The notes under the pieces: generated by a model | What the model was told of the DNA's origin: nothing | The model's input: the letters and a program-made list of their open reading frames with translations, nothing else | Databases searched by the model: none | Program-made: the position numbers and the translations under genes | Part shown: in pieces, positions 10,600-18,073 of the stretch | How positions within the stretch are numbered: the stretch's first letter is position 1 | Layout of the letters: the number at the start of each line of letters is the position of its first letter | Source of the DNA: Streptomyces luteogriseus | GTDB lineage: Bacteria > Actinomycetota > Actinomycetes > Streptomycetales > Streptomycetaceae | Assembly (NCBI RefSeq): GCF_014205055.1 | Contig: NZ_JACHMS010000001.1 | Coordinates: forward strand, 248,001 to 312,000 | Direction: 5' to 3' | Length of the DNA stretch: 64,000 nt

Positions 10600-10904
10600 C
10601 CGGTCCTCGCGTCTCGATCCCGGATGCCTCCGGGGCGCTGGCGGGCCCGCAGGTATGCCTGGGGTTGTCCGGCTCCAGCTCGGTAACAAGCCGGAAATCT
10701 TAGTACGACGCTAGATTTGGGCGCTTCGGAACGCCACTTGGAGCATCCGTACGAGGGTGGGGCGGGGCCGACGGCACCGATGCTGACCTGGGGATCTTCC
10801 GGCTGGCGAGACTTCCCCCACACCGAGGGTCAGGTCGGTCCCCGTGGACGGACCGGAGGGCAGCGCCTTGTTCTGGCCGTCCACTGGCAGTCGGCGCTGG
10901 GCCG
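10600..10904. other. intergenic region upstream of the synthetase
   Basis: These 305 bases lie between the Rv1733c-like gene (stop 10905) and the synthetase start (10599), both on the minus strand. The region should hold the promoter of the synthetase operon and the 3' end of the upstream unit. I see no convincing gene, strong hairpin or clear operator in it. The less GC-rich stretch around 10690-10720 is the most promoter-like part. Confidence 0.4.
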
Positions 10905-11531
10905 TCAGGGGGATGTCGTCCAGCGAGGGGCTGTCGCGGCCCAGGCGGTCTCCCAGGCCACGAGGTTGTGATGCTGGATGACGCGGCCGGCCGTCCCGTA
11001 GACGATGGCTGCCGCGACGTGGACGCCCATGACGGCGATCAGGGCGGAGCCCATCGCACGGCTGCGGATCTGATCGGGGCTCAGGGGCGGGTCGGTGAGA
11101 TCTCCGTCCATGTCGGCCCAGACGCGGAGGGTGGAGCCCCTGGGCAGGGCCGGCTGGGCACCGGCGTGGGCCGTGTGGGTGCGTCCGTGGGGGTCGGTGA
11201 AGCGGACCTTGGTCGGGTAGAGGGTCTGTCTCGCCTCGGCGGACCCGGGTTCGGGGTGACTGCGGGCGTCCTCGATCAGTACCGCGGTCGTGTGGTGCCG
11301 GGTGGCGGCCTGTTGCTGGGCCGCGCGGGCGTAATGGCGGTGGGCGGCGTCGCCGACGAGGAACAGGGCGAGGGGAGTTGCCGCCAGCACGGCCAGGGTC
11401 AGGCCGAGGCCGATCCATGCCTGGGCCAGGTCGCTGCGGCGGCGCAGGGGGTTGCGCCGCAGCCGCCAGAACATGACCCGGGGCAGTTCCCGTGGCGGCA
11501 GCGGTGAGGGTGGGGGTGTGCGGCCGAGCAT
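10905..11531 (-). CDS. Rv1733c-like two-helix membrane protein
   Basis: The product has 208 residues from the ATG at 11531 (GGAGGAG upstream). It opens with a basic cytoplasmic segment (FWRLRRNPLRRRSD), then a first transmembrane helix (WIGLGLTLAVLAATPLALFL), an extracytoplasmic domain of about 100 residues, and a second helix near residue 165 (ALIAVMGVHVAAAIVYG). The RRNPLRR-then-helix layout and loop motif RFTDPHGRTHTA match the Rv1733c family, whose mycobacterial namesake belongs to the DosR dormancy regulon. It is the last gene of a minus-strand group with an MreB-like ATPase and two DksA-type genes. Molecular function is unknown. Confidence 0.8.
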   Translation of the reverse strand: MLGRTPPPSPLPPRELPRVMFWRLRRNPLRRRSDLAQAWIGLGLTLAVLAATPLALFLVGDAAHRHYARAAQQQAATRHHTTAVLIEDARSHPEPGSAEARQTLYPTKVRFTDPHGRTHTAHAGAQPALPRGSTLRVWADMDGDLTDPPLSPDQIRSRAMGSALIAVMGVHVAAAIVYGTAGRVIQHHNLVAWETAWAATAPRWTTSP

Positions 11532-11657
11532 GGCTCCTCCTTCCGGCGGTGGACGCGGCGCGTGCGGGTGCCGACGACGCACGCGGGTGGGGGTGGGCCC
11601 GGGGGTTCGTCGCGAGGCGGGCGCCGGCGCTCGGCCGTCGCCACGTCCGCGACGGCC

Positions 11658-12482
11658 CTAGTGAGGGCGGGCGACGGGCGGGAGGGTCGCGGAGGCCGAG
11701 GGGTGGGTGTGAGCGGCCTGCAGGAACTTGGCGGCCCCGCGCACGGCCGCCGTGTGCGGGGCCGGGACGATACGCAGCGGCGCCTTCAGCCGAGCGGTGA
11801 GGGGGTGGGTGATGTCGGGGCGCAGGGCTCCCCCGCCGGCCAGGAGGAGACCGCGCCGCAGGGCTTCGGAGGTGAGCGAGGTGCGGTCGTGGCGGCGCAT
11901 CGCCGTCAGCATCGCCACCACCGCTTCGACGAGTTGTCCGGGCGGAGTCGTCTCGTCGAGGTCGCTGGTGCCGATCGCCGTGCGGTGTGCGTCGGTGACG
12001 GCGCCGTCGCACAGCAGGACCACCTCGGTGAGGTGGGCGCCGATGTCCGCCACCAACAGCGGCCGGGACAGGTCCGCGTCGGCGGCCAGGGCGATGCTCC
12101 GGGCACTGGGCACGGTCAGGACGCTGCGCGGCCGAAGCACCTCGACGGCGGCGCGGGCCCGGCTGCGGTAGGCGACGCCGTCCAGGACGGGGGTGGTGAC
12201 GATGACCATGGGCCGGGTGAACCGGGGCAACCGGTGGTCGAGCAGGCGCTTCAGCATCCGGGAACACCCCGGGGTGTCGATGATGGTCCCGCGCTGCACG
12301 GGGTAGACCGCTCCGGTGCCGGGGAAGGTGACGGTGGGCACGTCGACGACCGTGCCCTTGCCGGCGAGCCAGACGCGGGTGCGGGCGCTGCCCAGGTCCA
12401 GCGCGATGCCGCAGCAGCGCCGGCACAGGGGCCACGGCCGGTGACGGGCGGCGTCACCGGACAGGTCGTGGGCGTCGGTCAT
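11658..12482 (-). CDS. MreB-like actin-fold ATPase, divergent and short
   Basis: The 274-residue product shows ASKHA-fold motifs: phosphate-1 CGIALDLGSARTRVWLAG, phosphate-2 LLVADIGAHLTEVVLL, and adenosine LLAGGGALRP. PVQRGTIIDTPGCSRML matches the MreB region PI/LxxGVIAD. Typical MreB has about 345 residues, so this copy is compact and lacks parts of subdomains IB/IIB. No mreC, mreD or rodA lies nearby, which argues against a classical cell-shape role. A CRRCC cysteine cluster precedes the phosphate-1 loop. Its ATG overlaps the stop of the upstream DksA gene as ATGA (12479-12482), and AGGAGG lies 8 bases before it. Confidence 0.82.
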   Translation of the reverse strand: MTDAHDLSGDAARHRPWPLCRRCCGIALDLGSARTRVWLAGKGTVVDVPTVTFPGTGAVYPVQRGTIIDTPGCSRMLKRLLDHRLPRFTRPMVIVTTPVLDGVAYRSRARAAVEVLRPRSVLTVPSARSIALAADADLSRPLLVADIGAHLTEVVLLCDGAVTDAHRTAIGTSDLDETTPPGQLVEAVVAMLTAMRRHDRTSLTSEALRRGLLLAGGGALRPDITHPLTARLKAPLRIVPAPHTAAVRGAAKFLQAAHTHPSASATLPPVARPH

Positions 12483-12853
12483 GGCTGTGCCTCCTTGACC
12501 TGCTGGCAGCGGGCGCAGTAGCGGGCCTGCGGCACGATCATGAGCCGTTCCCGTTCGACCGGGCGCCGGCACAAGTGGCAGGAGCCGTACGAGCCCTCGT
12601 TCATGCGGGTGAGGGCCGCTTCGACGTCGGTGAGGACCATGCGGGCCGAGGCGGCGAGTTTGACGCGGACCTCGATCTGCGCGGCGGCCCGCTGCCGGAT
12701 ACGGTCCTCGGCCCGGGAGGTGACCGGTCCGGCGAGCAGGCGCAGTTGCTCCTGGCGGAACAGGCGCTGCTCGTGGAGGTTCTCGCGCAGCGCCGCGAGG
12801 TCCTCGGACGACAGGTGCGTCGTGCTCTCGTCGATGGTCTGGTGGTTCACCAC
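12479..12853 (-). CDS. DksA/TraR-family zinc-finger protein (first copy)
   Basis: The product has 124 residues. A predicted helical hairpin (about 15-85) is followed by the DksA-type four-cysteine zinc finger Cys92-x2-Cys95...Cys113-x2-Cys116 (SCHLC, YCARC). NEGSYGSC immediately before the finger is the family hallmark. Such proteins bind RNA polymerase through the secondary channel and modulate transcription under stress. Two adjacent GTG codons (12853 and 12850) can start it; AAGGGG lies upstream, and the second gives better spacing. It is translationally coupled to the MreB-like gene and follows a second DksA-like gene. Confidence 0.88.
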   Translation of the reverse strand: MVNHQTIDESTTHLSSEDLAALRENLHEQRLFRQEQLRLLAGPVTSRAEDRIRQRAAAQIEVRVKLAASARMVLTDVEAALTRMNEGSYGSCHLCRRPVERERLMIVPQARYCARCQQVKEAQP

Positions 12854-12898
12854 GTCACCCCTTTGCGGAAGGGCGTTGGAGGTCCGGTACGGGCGGGG

Positions 12899-13210
12899 TC
12901 AGGCCGTGCGGCGCTGGCAGGCGACGCAGTGGCGGGTGTAGGGCAGGATCTCGAGCCGCTCCGCGGGAACGGGCTTCGCGCAGCCCACGCAGATTCCGTA
13001 GGTGCCGTCGTCGATGCGGGTGAAGGCGTCCTCGATCTCCTTGAGGACCCGCTCCATCGCGGTCTTCTGCGCGGACAGCAGGTGGTCGTCCGCGCCGCGC
13101 TCGGTCTCGTCGAGGGCCCGCAGTTGGGCCAGCCGGGAGGTGCGGGCGTGTTCCAGGCGCCGGCGGGCCTCGTGCGGGTGGGGTTCGGCCCGGGTGACAT
13201 CGAGCGACAT
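12899..13210 (-). CDS. DksA/TraR-family zinc-finger protein (second copy)
   Basis: The product has 103 residues from the ATG at 13210 (AAAGGGAC upstream). Helical N-terminus, then RIDDGTYGICVGC and HCVACQR: Cys74, Cys77, Cys95 and Cys98 make the DksA zinc finger. It is the promoter-proximal gene of a minus-strand group of four (two DksA-like, MreB-like, Rv1733c-like). The gap to the next gene is 45 bases, consistent with one transcript. The two copies differ clearly outside the finger, so they are old paralogues. A longer frame extends upstream, but it has no ribosome site and low-complexity sequence. Confidence 0.88.
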   Translation of the reverse strand: MSLDVTRAEPHPHEARRRLEHARTSRLAQLRALDETERGADDHLLSAQKTAMERVLKEIEDAFTRIDDGTYGICVGCAKPVPAERLEILPYTRHCVACQRRTA

Positions 13211-13398
13211 GGTCGGTCCCTTTCTCGGCTGCGTACGGCGGGTGCGCGGTGGTGCGGGTCGGTCATGCGCGGCGGGCGGCCCGGCGGTGTTGCCGGGCCG
13301 CCCGTCCGCTGTCGGGTGGTCGTGTGTCGTTCTCAAGCCTGGCCGGGCGCGCGGCGGATACCCATCGGGCGCGGGCCCCATTTGCACCGGGTCGAGGG

Positions 13399-13421
13399 AC
13401 CCATGCGGACGCGCCATGGGT
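13399..13421. promoter_or_regulatory. inverted repeat in the divergent promoter region
   Basis: ACCCATG (13399-13405) and CATGGGT (13415-13421) form a 7-bp dyad with a 9-base spacer. A related GGTCCCATGG lies at 13449-13458. They sit in the 377-base region between the divergent DksA-like gene and the histidine kinase gene, which has no gene of its own. The response regulator of the adjacent two-component system or an unrelated regulator could bind here. Apart from this dyad I see nothing definite in 13211-13587. Confidence 0.4.
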
Positions 13422-13587
13422 GGTGCGTGCCCGGGGAAATGGGGGTCAGGTCCCATGGACGGGCGTGCGGCGAAGGGGCAGCCTGAACGCAGGCTTGCTC
13501 AGATGCCCGGTCCGCGAACGCGGTGGGCTCCGCGATGCCCGACAGTGGAGGTGAGACCGAGCTTGTAGAAGGGGAGGCGCGGGGACG

Positions 13588-14541
13588 GTGTCCTTGTTCT
13601 GGCGGATCTTCGCCCTCAACGCCGTGGTGCTGGGCATGGCCACGGCCCTGCTGCTGTGGGCTCCGGTGACCGTCTCCGTGCCGGTGCTGCTGACCGAGGC
13701 GGTCATCCTGGTCGGCGGTCTGGCCGTCATGCTCGTCGCGAACGCCGCGCTGCTGCGGTTCGGGCTGGCCCCGCTGGACCGGCTCACCAGGCTGATGACC
13801 ACCGTGGACCTGCTGCGGCCCGGCCAGCGCCTGCCCGCTTCCGGCGGCGGTGGTGTCGCCGAGGTGATCCGCACGTTCAACGCGATGCTGGAGCGGCTGG
13901 AGCAGGAGCGGGTCGCGAGCAGCGCCCGGGCCCTGCTCGCCCAGGAGGCGGAACGCCGGCGCATCGCCCAGGAACTGCATGACGAGGTCGGCCAGAGCAT
14001 GACCGCGATCCTGCTCGGGCTCAAACGGTCCGCGGACGACGCGCCGGAGGCGCTGCGCGGGGAGTTGCAGGAGTTGCAGGAGATCACCCGGGAGAGCCTC
14101 GACGAGGTCCGCCGGCTGGTGCGCCGGCTGCGGCCGGGTGTGCTGGACGACCTGGGCCTGGTGAGCGCGCTGACCTCGCTCAGCGAGGACTTCGCCACGC
14201 ACACGAGGCTGTTGGTGACGCGCAGCTTCGGCACCGACCTGCCCGCTCTGGCGCCGGAGACGGAACTGGTCCTCTACCGGGTCGCCCAGGAGTCGCTGAC
14301 CAACGTCGCCCGCCACGCGGACGCCGGGCGGGTCACCGTCGCCCTGCGCCGCGCCGACGACAGCGTGGTGCTGACGGTGACCGACGACGGCAGCGGTATC
14401 GGGGCACCCCGCGAAGGCGCCGGCATCCGCGGTATGCGCGAGCGGGCCCTGCTCGTCGGGGGCAGGCTGGAGATCACCCCGGCACCCCACGCCGGCACCC
14501 GCGTCCAGCTCACCGCGCCCGTTGCAAGGAAGCAGCCCTGA
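13588..14541 (+). CDS. NarL-group sensor histidine kinase (HisKA_3)
   Basis: The product has 317 residues. Two hydrophobic segments (about 8-25 and 34-57) form the membrane part with almost no external loop, so it probably senses a membrane or internal signal. A HAMP-like linker (APLDRLTRLMTTVD) follows. The HisKA_3 motif ELHDEVGQSMTAILLGL carries the phospho-acceptor His131. The ATPase part has ESLTNVARHADA (N box) and VTDDGSGI (G1), then GIRGMRERA. The GTG start at 13588 follows GGGGAGG. Two bases separate it from the response regulator, so both are made together. Confidence 0.9.
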   Translation: MSLFWRIFALNAVVLGMATALLLWAPVTVSVPVLLTEAVILVGGLAVMLVANAALLRFGLAPLDRLTRLMTTVDLLRPGQRLPASGGGGVAEVIRTFNAMLERLEQERVASSARALLAQEAERRRIAQELHDEVGQSMTAILLGLKRSADDAPEALRGELQELQEITRESLDEVRRLVRRLRPGVLDDLGLVSALTSLSEDFATHTRLLVTRSFGTDLPALAPETELVLYRVAQESLTNVARHADAGRVTVALRRADDSVVLTVTDDGSGIGAPREGAGIRGMRERALLVGGRLEITPAPHAGTRVQLTAPVARKQP

Positions 14542-14543
14542 CC

Positions 14544-15227
14544 ATGTCCGACTCGTCCACGCCCGCCCCGACGCCCTCGAGCACGATCCGCATCCTGCTC
14601 GCCGACGACCACGCGCTGGTCCGGCGCGGTGTGCGGCTCATCCTCGACCAGCAACCGGACCTCGAAGTGGTCGCCGAGGCCGGTGACGGGGCCGAGGCCA
14701 TCGAGCTGGCCCGCACCAGCGAGGTCGACCTGGCCGTGCTCGACATCGCCATGCCACGCCTGACCGGGCTGCAGGCAGCGCGCGAACTGTCCGCCCTCAA
14801 GCCGGAGCTGCGGATCCTGATGCTGACCATGCACGACAACGAGCAGTACTTCTTCCAGGCTCTCAAGGCCGGTGCGAGCGGGTATGTGCTGAAGTCCGTG
14901 GCCGACCGGGACCTGGTCGCCGCCTGCCGGGCAGCGATGCGGGACGAGCCCTTCCTGTATCCCGGCGCGGTGACCGCCCTGATCCGCAACTACCTCGACC
15001 GGTCCCGCCACGGGGACGAGACTCCCGATCAGATCCTCACTCCCCGTGAGGAAGAGGTTCTCAAGCTGGTCGCCGAGGGCCACTCCTCCAAGGAGATCGC
15101 GGACCTGCTGTTCATCAGCATCAAGACCGTCCAGCGCCACCGCGCCAACCTGCTGCAGAAACTCGGCCTGCGCGATCGCCTCGACCTGACCCGCTACGCC
15201 ATCCGCGCCGGACTGATCGAGCCCTGA
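14544..15227 (+). CDS. NarL/FixJ-type response regulator
   Basis: The product has 227 residues. The receiver domain carries acidic residues Asp21/Asp22 (LLADDHALVRRG), the phosphorylation site Asp67 (AVLDIAMPR) and Lys117 (GYVLKSV). The C-terminal LuxR-type helix-turn-helix begins LTPREEEVLKLVAEG and continues SSKEIADLLFISIKTVQRH. It is the cognate partner of the kinase two bases upstream. Likely targets include the divergent DksA-MreB-like-Rv1733c group, by analogy with DosR control of Rv1733c in mycobacteria, but that is inference. Confidence 0.93.
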   Translation: MSDSSTPAPTPSSTIRILLADDHALVRRGVRLILDQQPDLEVVAEAGDGAEAIELARTSEVDLAVLDIAMPRLTGLQAARELSALKPELRILMLTMHDNEQYFFQALKAGASGYVLKSVADRDLVAACRAAMRDEPFLYPGAVTALIRNYLDRSRHGDETPDQILTPREEEVLKLVAEGHSSKEIADLLFISIKTVQRHRANLLQKLGLRDRLDLTRYAIRAGLIEP

Positions 15228-15295
15228 CGAACCGGCTGCCCGCGTCCCGTCCGGGAGGCTGGCCCGGCCCGCACGCCACGACGAGAGGGGGGACG

Positions 15296-15724
15296 GTGCT
15301 CCGCAGCGCGCGTACAGGGCTCGTCATCGGCAGCACCCGCCCCCGCTCCCCCGTCGGCGCGCTCATGGCGGCCGTCGTCCTGGCGGTGCTCGCCACCCTG
15401 GGCATCGCCGCCCCGCCGCCCGGCACAGCGGGCACGGCGGTGGCGGGTGCCCCCGTCGCAGCGGACCACCACCGGTACGACGGGACGCGCGCGGACGACG
15501 GGTGCGATGCCGCCTGCACCGTCCGGGCGGCCACCCGCCACGAGCAGCCGCACGGCGAGCACCCGGCCCCGCGCGGACACCTCGGCACCTGCGGCCGGAG
15601 CGCGGACACCACCCCGTGCCGGCTTCCGGGCGCGTACGGGACTCCGGCCGATCGTGTGGCCCCCTCGCAGCCGGGTACGGCGCAGGACCAGGGGCGGGCG
15701 CCCCCGGTGTTCTCCGGCACCTGA
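15296..15724 (+). CDS. putative small secreted or membrane-anchored protein
   Basis: A 142-residue frame starts at GTG 15296 with GAGAGGGGGG just upstream. One hydrophobic segment (about residues 19-39, VGALMAAVVLAVLATLGIAA) follows a basic N-terminus and looks like a signal anchor or signal peptide. The rest is rich in Pro, Gly, Ala and Thr with four to five cysteines and no recognisable domain. It ends 78 bases before the SecDF gene on the same strand, so it may share its transcript. High third-position GC supports coding, but no family is recognised. Confidence 0.55.
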   Translation: MLRSARTGLVIGSTRPRSPVGALMAAVVLAVLATLGIAAPPPGTAGTAVAGAPVAADHHRYDGTRADDGCDAACTVRAATRHEQPHGEHPAPRGHLGTCGRSADTTPCRLPGAYGTPADRVAPSQPGTAQDQGRAPPVFSGT

Positions 15725-15802
15725 CGCCCCTTCCCTTCACCCGACCCGCCCCGCAGCGGCCCACGACGGCCGCCGCCGTGGTGTGCCTTCCGGAGGCTCC
15801 CG

Positions 15803-18073
15803 TTGAACCGTTCCCTGCGCGTGAGGGCGCTGCTCGCCCTCGCCGTGCTCGCCCTGTCCCTGTACGTCGCCGTCACCGTGCCGATCCGGCTCGGACTGGA
15901 CCTGCGCGGCGGGACACAGATCGTGCTCGAAACCCGCTCCACCCCCACCGCCGACGCGGACCGCGCGGCGACCGACCGCACCCTGGAGGTCCTGCGCGGC
16001 CGTATCGACGCGCTCGGTGTCGCCGAACCCACCCTGGTGCGCTCCGGCGACCACCGGATCATCGTCGAACTGCCCGGTGTGCAGGACCCGAAGAAGGCCG
16101 CCGACGTCCTGGGCCGTACCGCGCAGCTCACCTTCCATCCCGTTCTCGGCGCCGCGGACGAGGCCGACGACACCTCGCGGCCCCTGCCGAAGCGGCCCCG
16201 GGAACGCGTCCTGCCCGACGAGTCCGGCACGCCGCTGCGCCTCGGGCCGACCTCCCTGACCGGCGAGGACGTCAAGGAGGCCGCCGCCCGGTTCGACCAG
16301 CAGGGCGGCGCCGGATGGCACGTCACGGTCGGTTTCGAGGGCACCGGCCGCGCCGGCTGGGCCGACCTGACCGGTGAGGCAGCCTGCCGGGCGCCGGGCG
16401 ACCCGGCCCGGCGGGTCGCCATCGTCCTCGACGACAAGGTCATCTCCTCCCCACAGGTCGACCCGTCCGTCACCTGCGGAACCGGAATCCGCGACGGCGC
16501 CACCCGGATCACCGGCTCCTTCAGCCCCGAGGAGGCCCGCGAACTCTCGCTGCTCATCAACGGCGGTGCGCTGCCCGTGCCCGTCGAGACCGTCGAGCAG
16601 CGCACCGTCGGCCCCACCCTCGGCGCGCAGGCCATCACCGCAAGTGCCTGGGCGGCGGCCATCGGCACCGCGCTGACCTCGCTGTTCATCATCGTCGTCT
16701 ACCGGCTGATGGGCGGCTTGGCCGCCCTGGCCCTGGCCTGCTACGGCCTGCTCTCCTACGCCGCCCTGGCCGCCCTCGGCGCCACCCTGACGCTGCCGGG
16801 CCTGGCCGGGTTCGTCCTGGCCATCGGCATGGCCGTCGATGCCAACGTGCTGGTCTTCGAGCGGGCGCGCGAGGAGTATGCCGGCCGCCGCCGGCCCAGC
16901 ATCCGCTCCTCCCTCGCGGCGGGCTTCCGCAACGCCTTCAGCGCGATCGCCGATTCCAACATCACCACGCTGATCGCGGCCGCCCTGCTGTTCTTCCTCG
17001 CCTCCGGGCCCGTGCGGGGCTTCGGCATCACCCTCGGCATCGGGGTGCTGGCCTCCATGTTCAGCGCCCTGGTCATCAGCCGGGTGCTCGCCGAGTTCGC
17101 CGCGAGCCGTCCGGCCGTGCGCCGCCGCCCCCGTCTCACCGGCATCGCCACCATCGGTGCGGTCCGTGAGCGCCTCACCCGTCGCAACCCGCTTCTGATG
17201 CGCCGCCCGCGCCGCTGGCTGGTCACCTCCGCGGCAGTGCTCGCGCTGGCCGGCTCGGGCATCGTGGTGCGCGGCGTCGACCTCGGCGTGGAGTTCACCG
17301 GGGGCCGTCTCATCGAATACACCACCAGCGCCCCCGTCGACCCGGGCCGGGTCCGTACCGCGCTCGCCGACGCCGGGTTCCCCCGGGCGGTCGTGCAGTC
17401 CTCCGGCGACACGGGCCTGACGGTGCGTACGGATCCGCTGACCGACGCCGAGGAGGCCGAGGTCACCGGCGCCCTGCGCGGCCTCGACGGCCGGGCGGAC
17501 AAGGTCCGCGACGAACTGATCGGTCCCAGCCTCGGCGAGGAACTGCGCCAAGGTGCACTGATCGCGCTGGCGGTGGCCCTCGGCGCGCAGTTCGTCTACC
17601 TCGCGGCCCGTTTCCGCTGGATGCTGGGCTCCGCCGCGGTCGTCGCGCTCCTCCACGACGTGGTCGTCCTGCTCGGGGTCTTCGCCTGGCTCGGCAAGCC
17701 GGTCGACGGCGTCTTCCTCGCAGCCCTGCTCACCGTCATCGGCTACTCCGTCAACGACTCCGTCGTCCTCTTCGACCGCGTCAGGGAACTGACCGGGCGG
17801 GGCCCCAGGTCGCCGTTCGCCGGCACCGTGAACCAGGCGATCCTGCAGACCCTGCCCCGCACCGTGAACACCGGCATGGGCGCGGCGTTCATGCTCACCG
17901 CGCTCGCCGTGCTGGGCGGCTCCTCGCTCACGGACTTCGCCCTGGCCCTGCTCATCGGCCTCGCCGTCGGGACCTACTCCTCGGTGTTCACCGCGTCTCC
18001 CGTCGCGATCCTGCTGCACCGGCGCTTCCGCCCCGGGAAGCCGTCCCGGGAGGGCGGAGCGGTCATGGAGTGA
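15803..18073 (+). CDS. secDF: SecDF fusion, protein-export membrane subunit
   Basis: The product has 756 residues. The SecD half (1 to about 440) begins with one helix, then LGLDLRGGTQIVLETR, the periplasmic P1 region with GRIDALGVAEPTLV, and a five-helix block with GMAVDANVLVFERAREE. The SecF half (about 465-756) has GVEFTGGRLIEYT and GYSVNDSVVLFDRVREL followed by NQAILQTLPRTVNTG. Fusion of SecD and SecF into one chain occurs in some bacteria; many Streptomyces also carry separate secD and secF genes, so this is probably an additional copy. It uses proton motive force to help late steps of Sec export. The TTG start is supported by GGAGG six bases upstream. Confidence 0.9.
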   Translation: MNRSLRVRALLALAVLALSLYVAVTVPIRLGLDLRGGTQIVLETRSTPTADADRAATDRTLEVLRGRIDALGVAEPTLVRSGDHRIIVELPGVQDPKKAADVLGRTAQLTFHPVLGAADEADDTSRPLPKRPRERVLPDESGTPLRLGPTSLTGEDVKEAAARFDQQGGAGWHVTVGFEGTGRAGWADLTGEAACRAPGDPARRVAIVLDDKVISSPQVDPSVTCGTGIRDGATRITGSFSPEEARELSLLINGGALPVPVETVEQRTVGPTLGAQAITASAWAAAIGTALTSLFIIVVYRLMGGLAALALACYGLLSYAALAALGATLTLPGLAGFVLAIGMAVDANVLVFERAREEYAGRRRPSIRSSLAAGFRNAFSAIADSNITTLIAAALLFFLASGPVRGFGITLGIGVLASMFSALVISRVLAEFAASRPAVRRRPRLTGIATIGAVRERLTRRNPLLMRRPRRWLVTSAAVLALAGSGIVVRGVDLGVEFTGGRLIEYTTSAPVDPGRVRTALADAGFPRAVVQSSGDTGLTVRTDPLTDAEEAEVTGALRGLDGRADKVRDELIGPSLGEELRQGALIALAVALGAQFVYLAARFRWMLGSAAVVALLHDVVVLLGVFAWLGKPVDGVFLAALLTVIGYSVNDSVVLFDRVRELTGRGPRSPFAGTVNQAILQTLPRTVNTGMGAAFMLTALAVLGGSSLTDFALALLIGLAVGTYSSVFTASPVAILLHRRFRPGKPSREGGAVME

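Noticed and set aside
6700..10686. A 1328-residue plus-strand open frame opposite the synthetase
   Set aside because: It is the antisense of the synthetase gene. The composition is Arg/Gly/His-rich, no ribosome site or domain is present, and the minus strand has full NRPS motifs.
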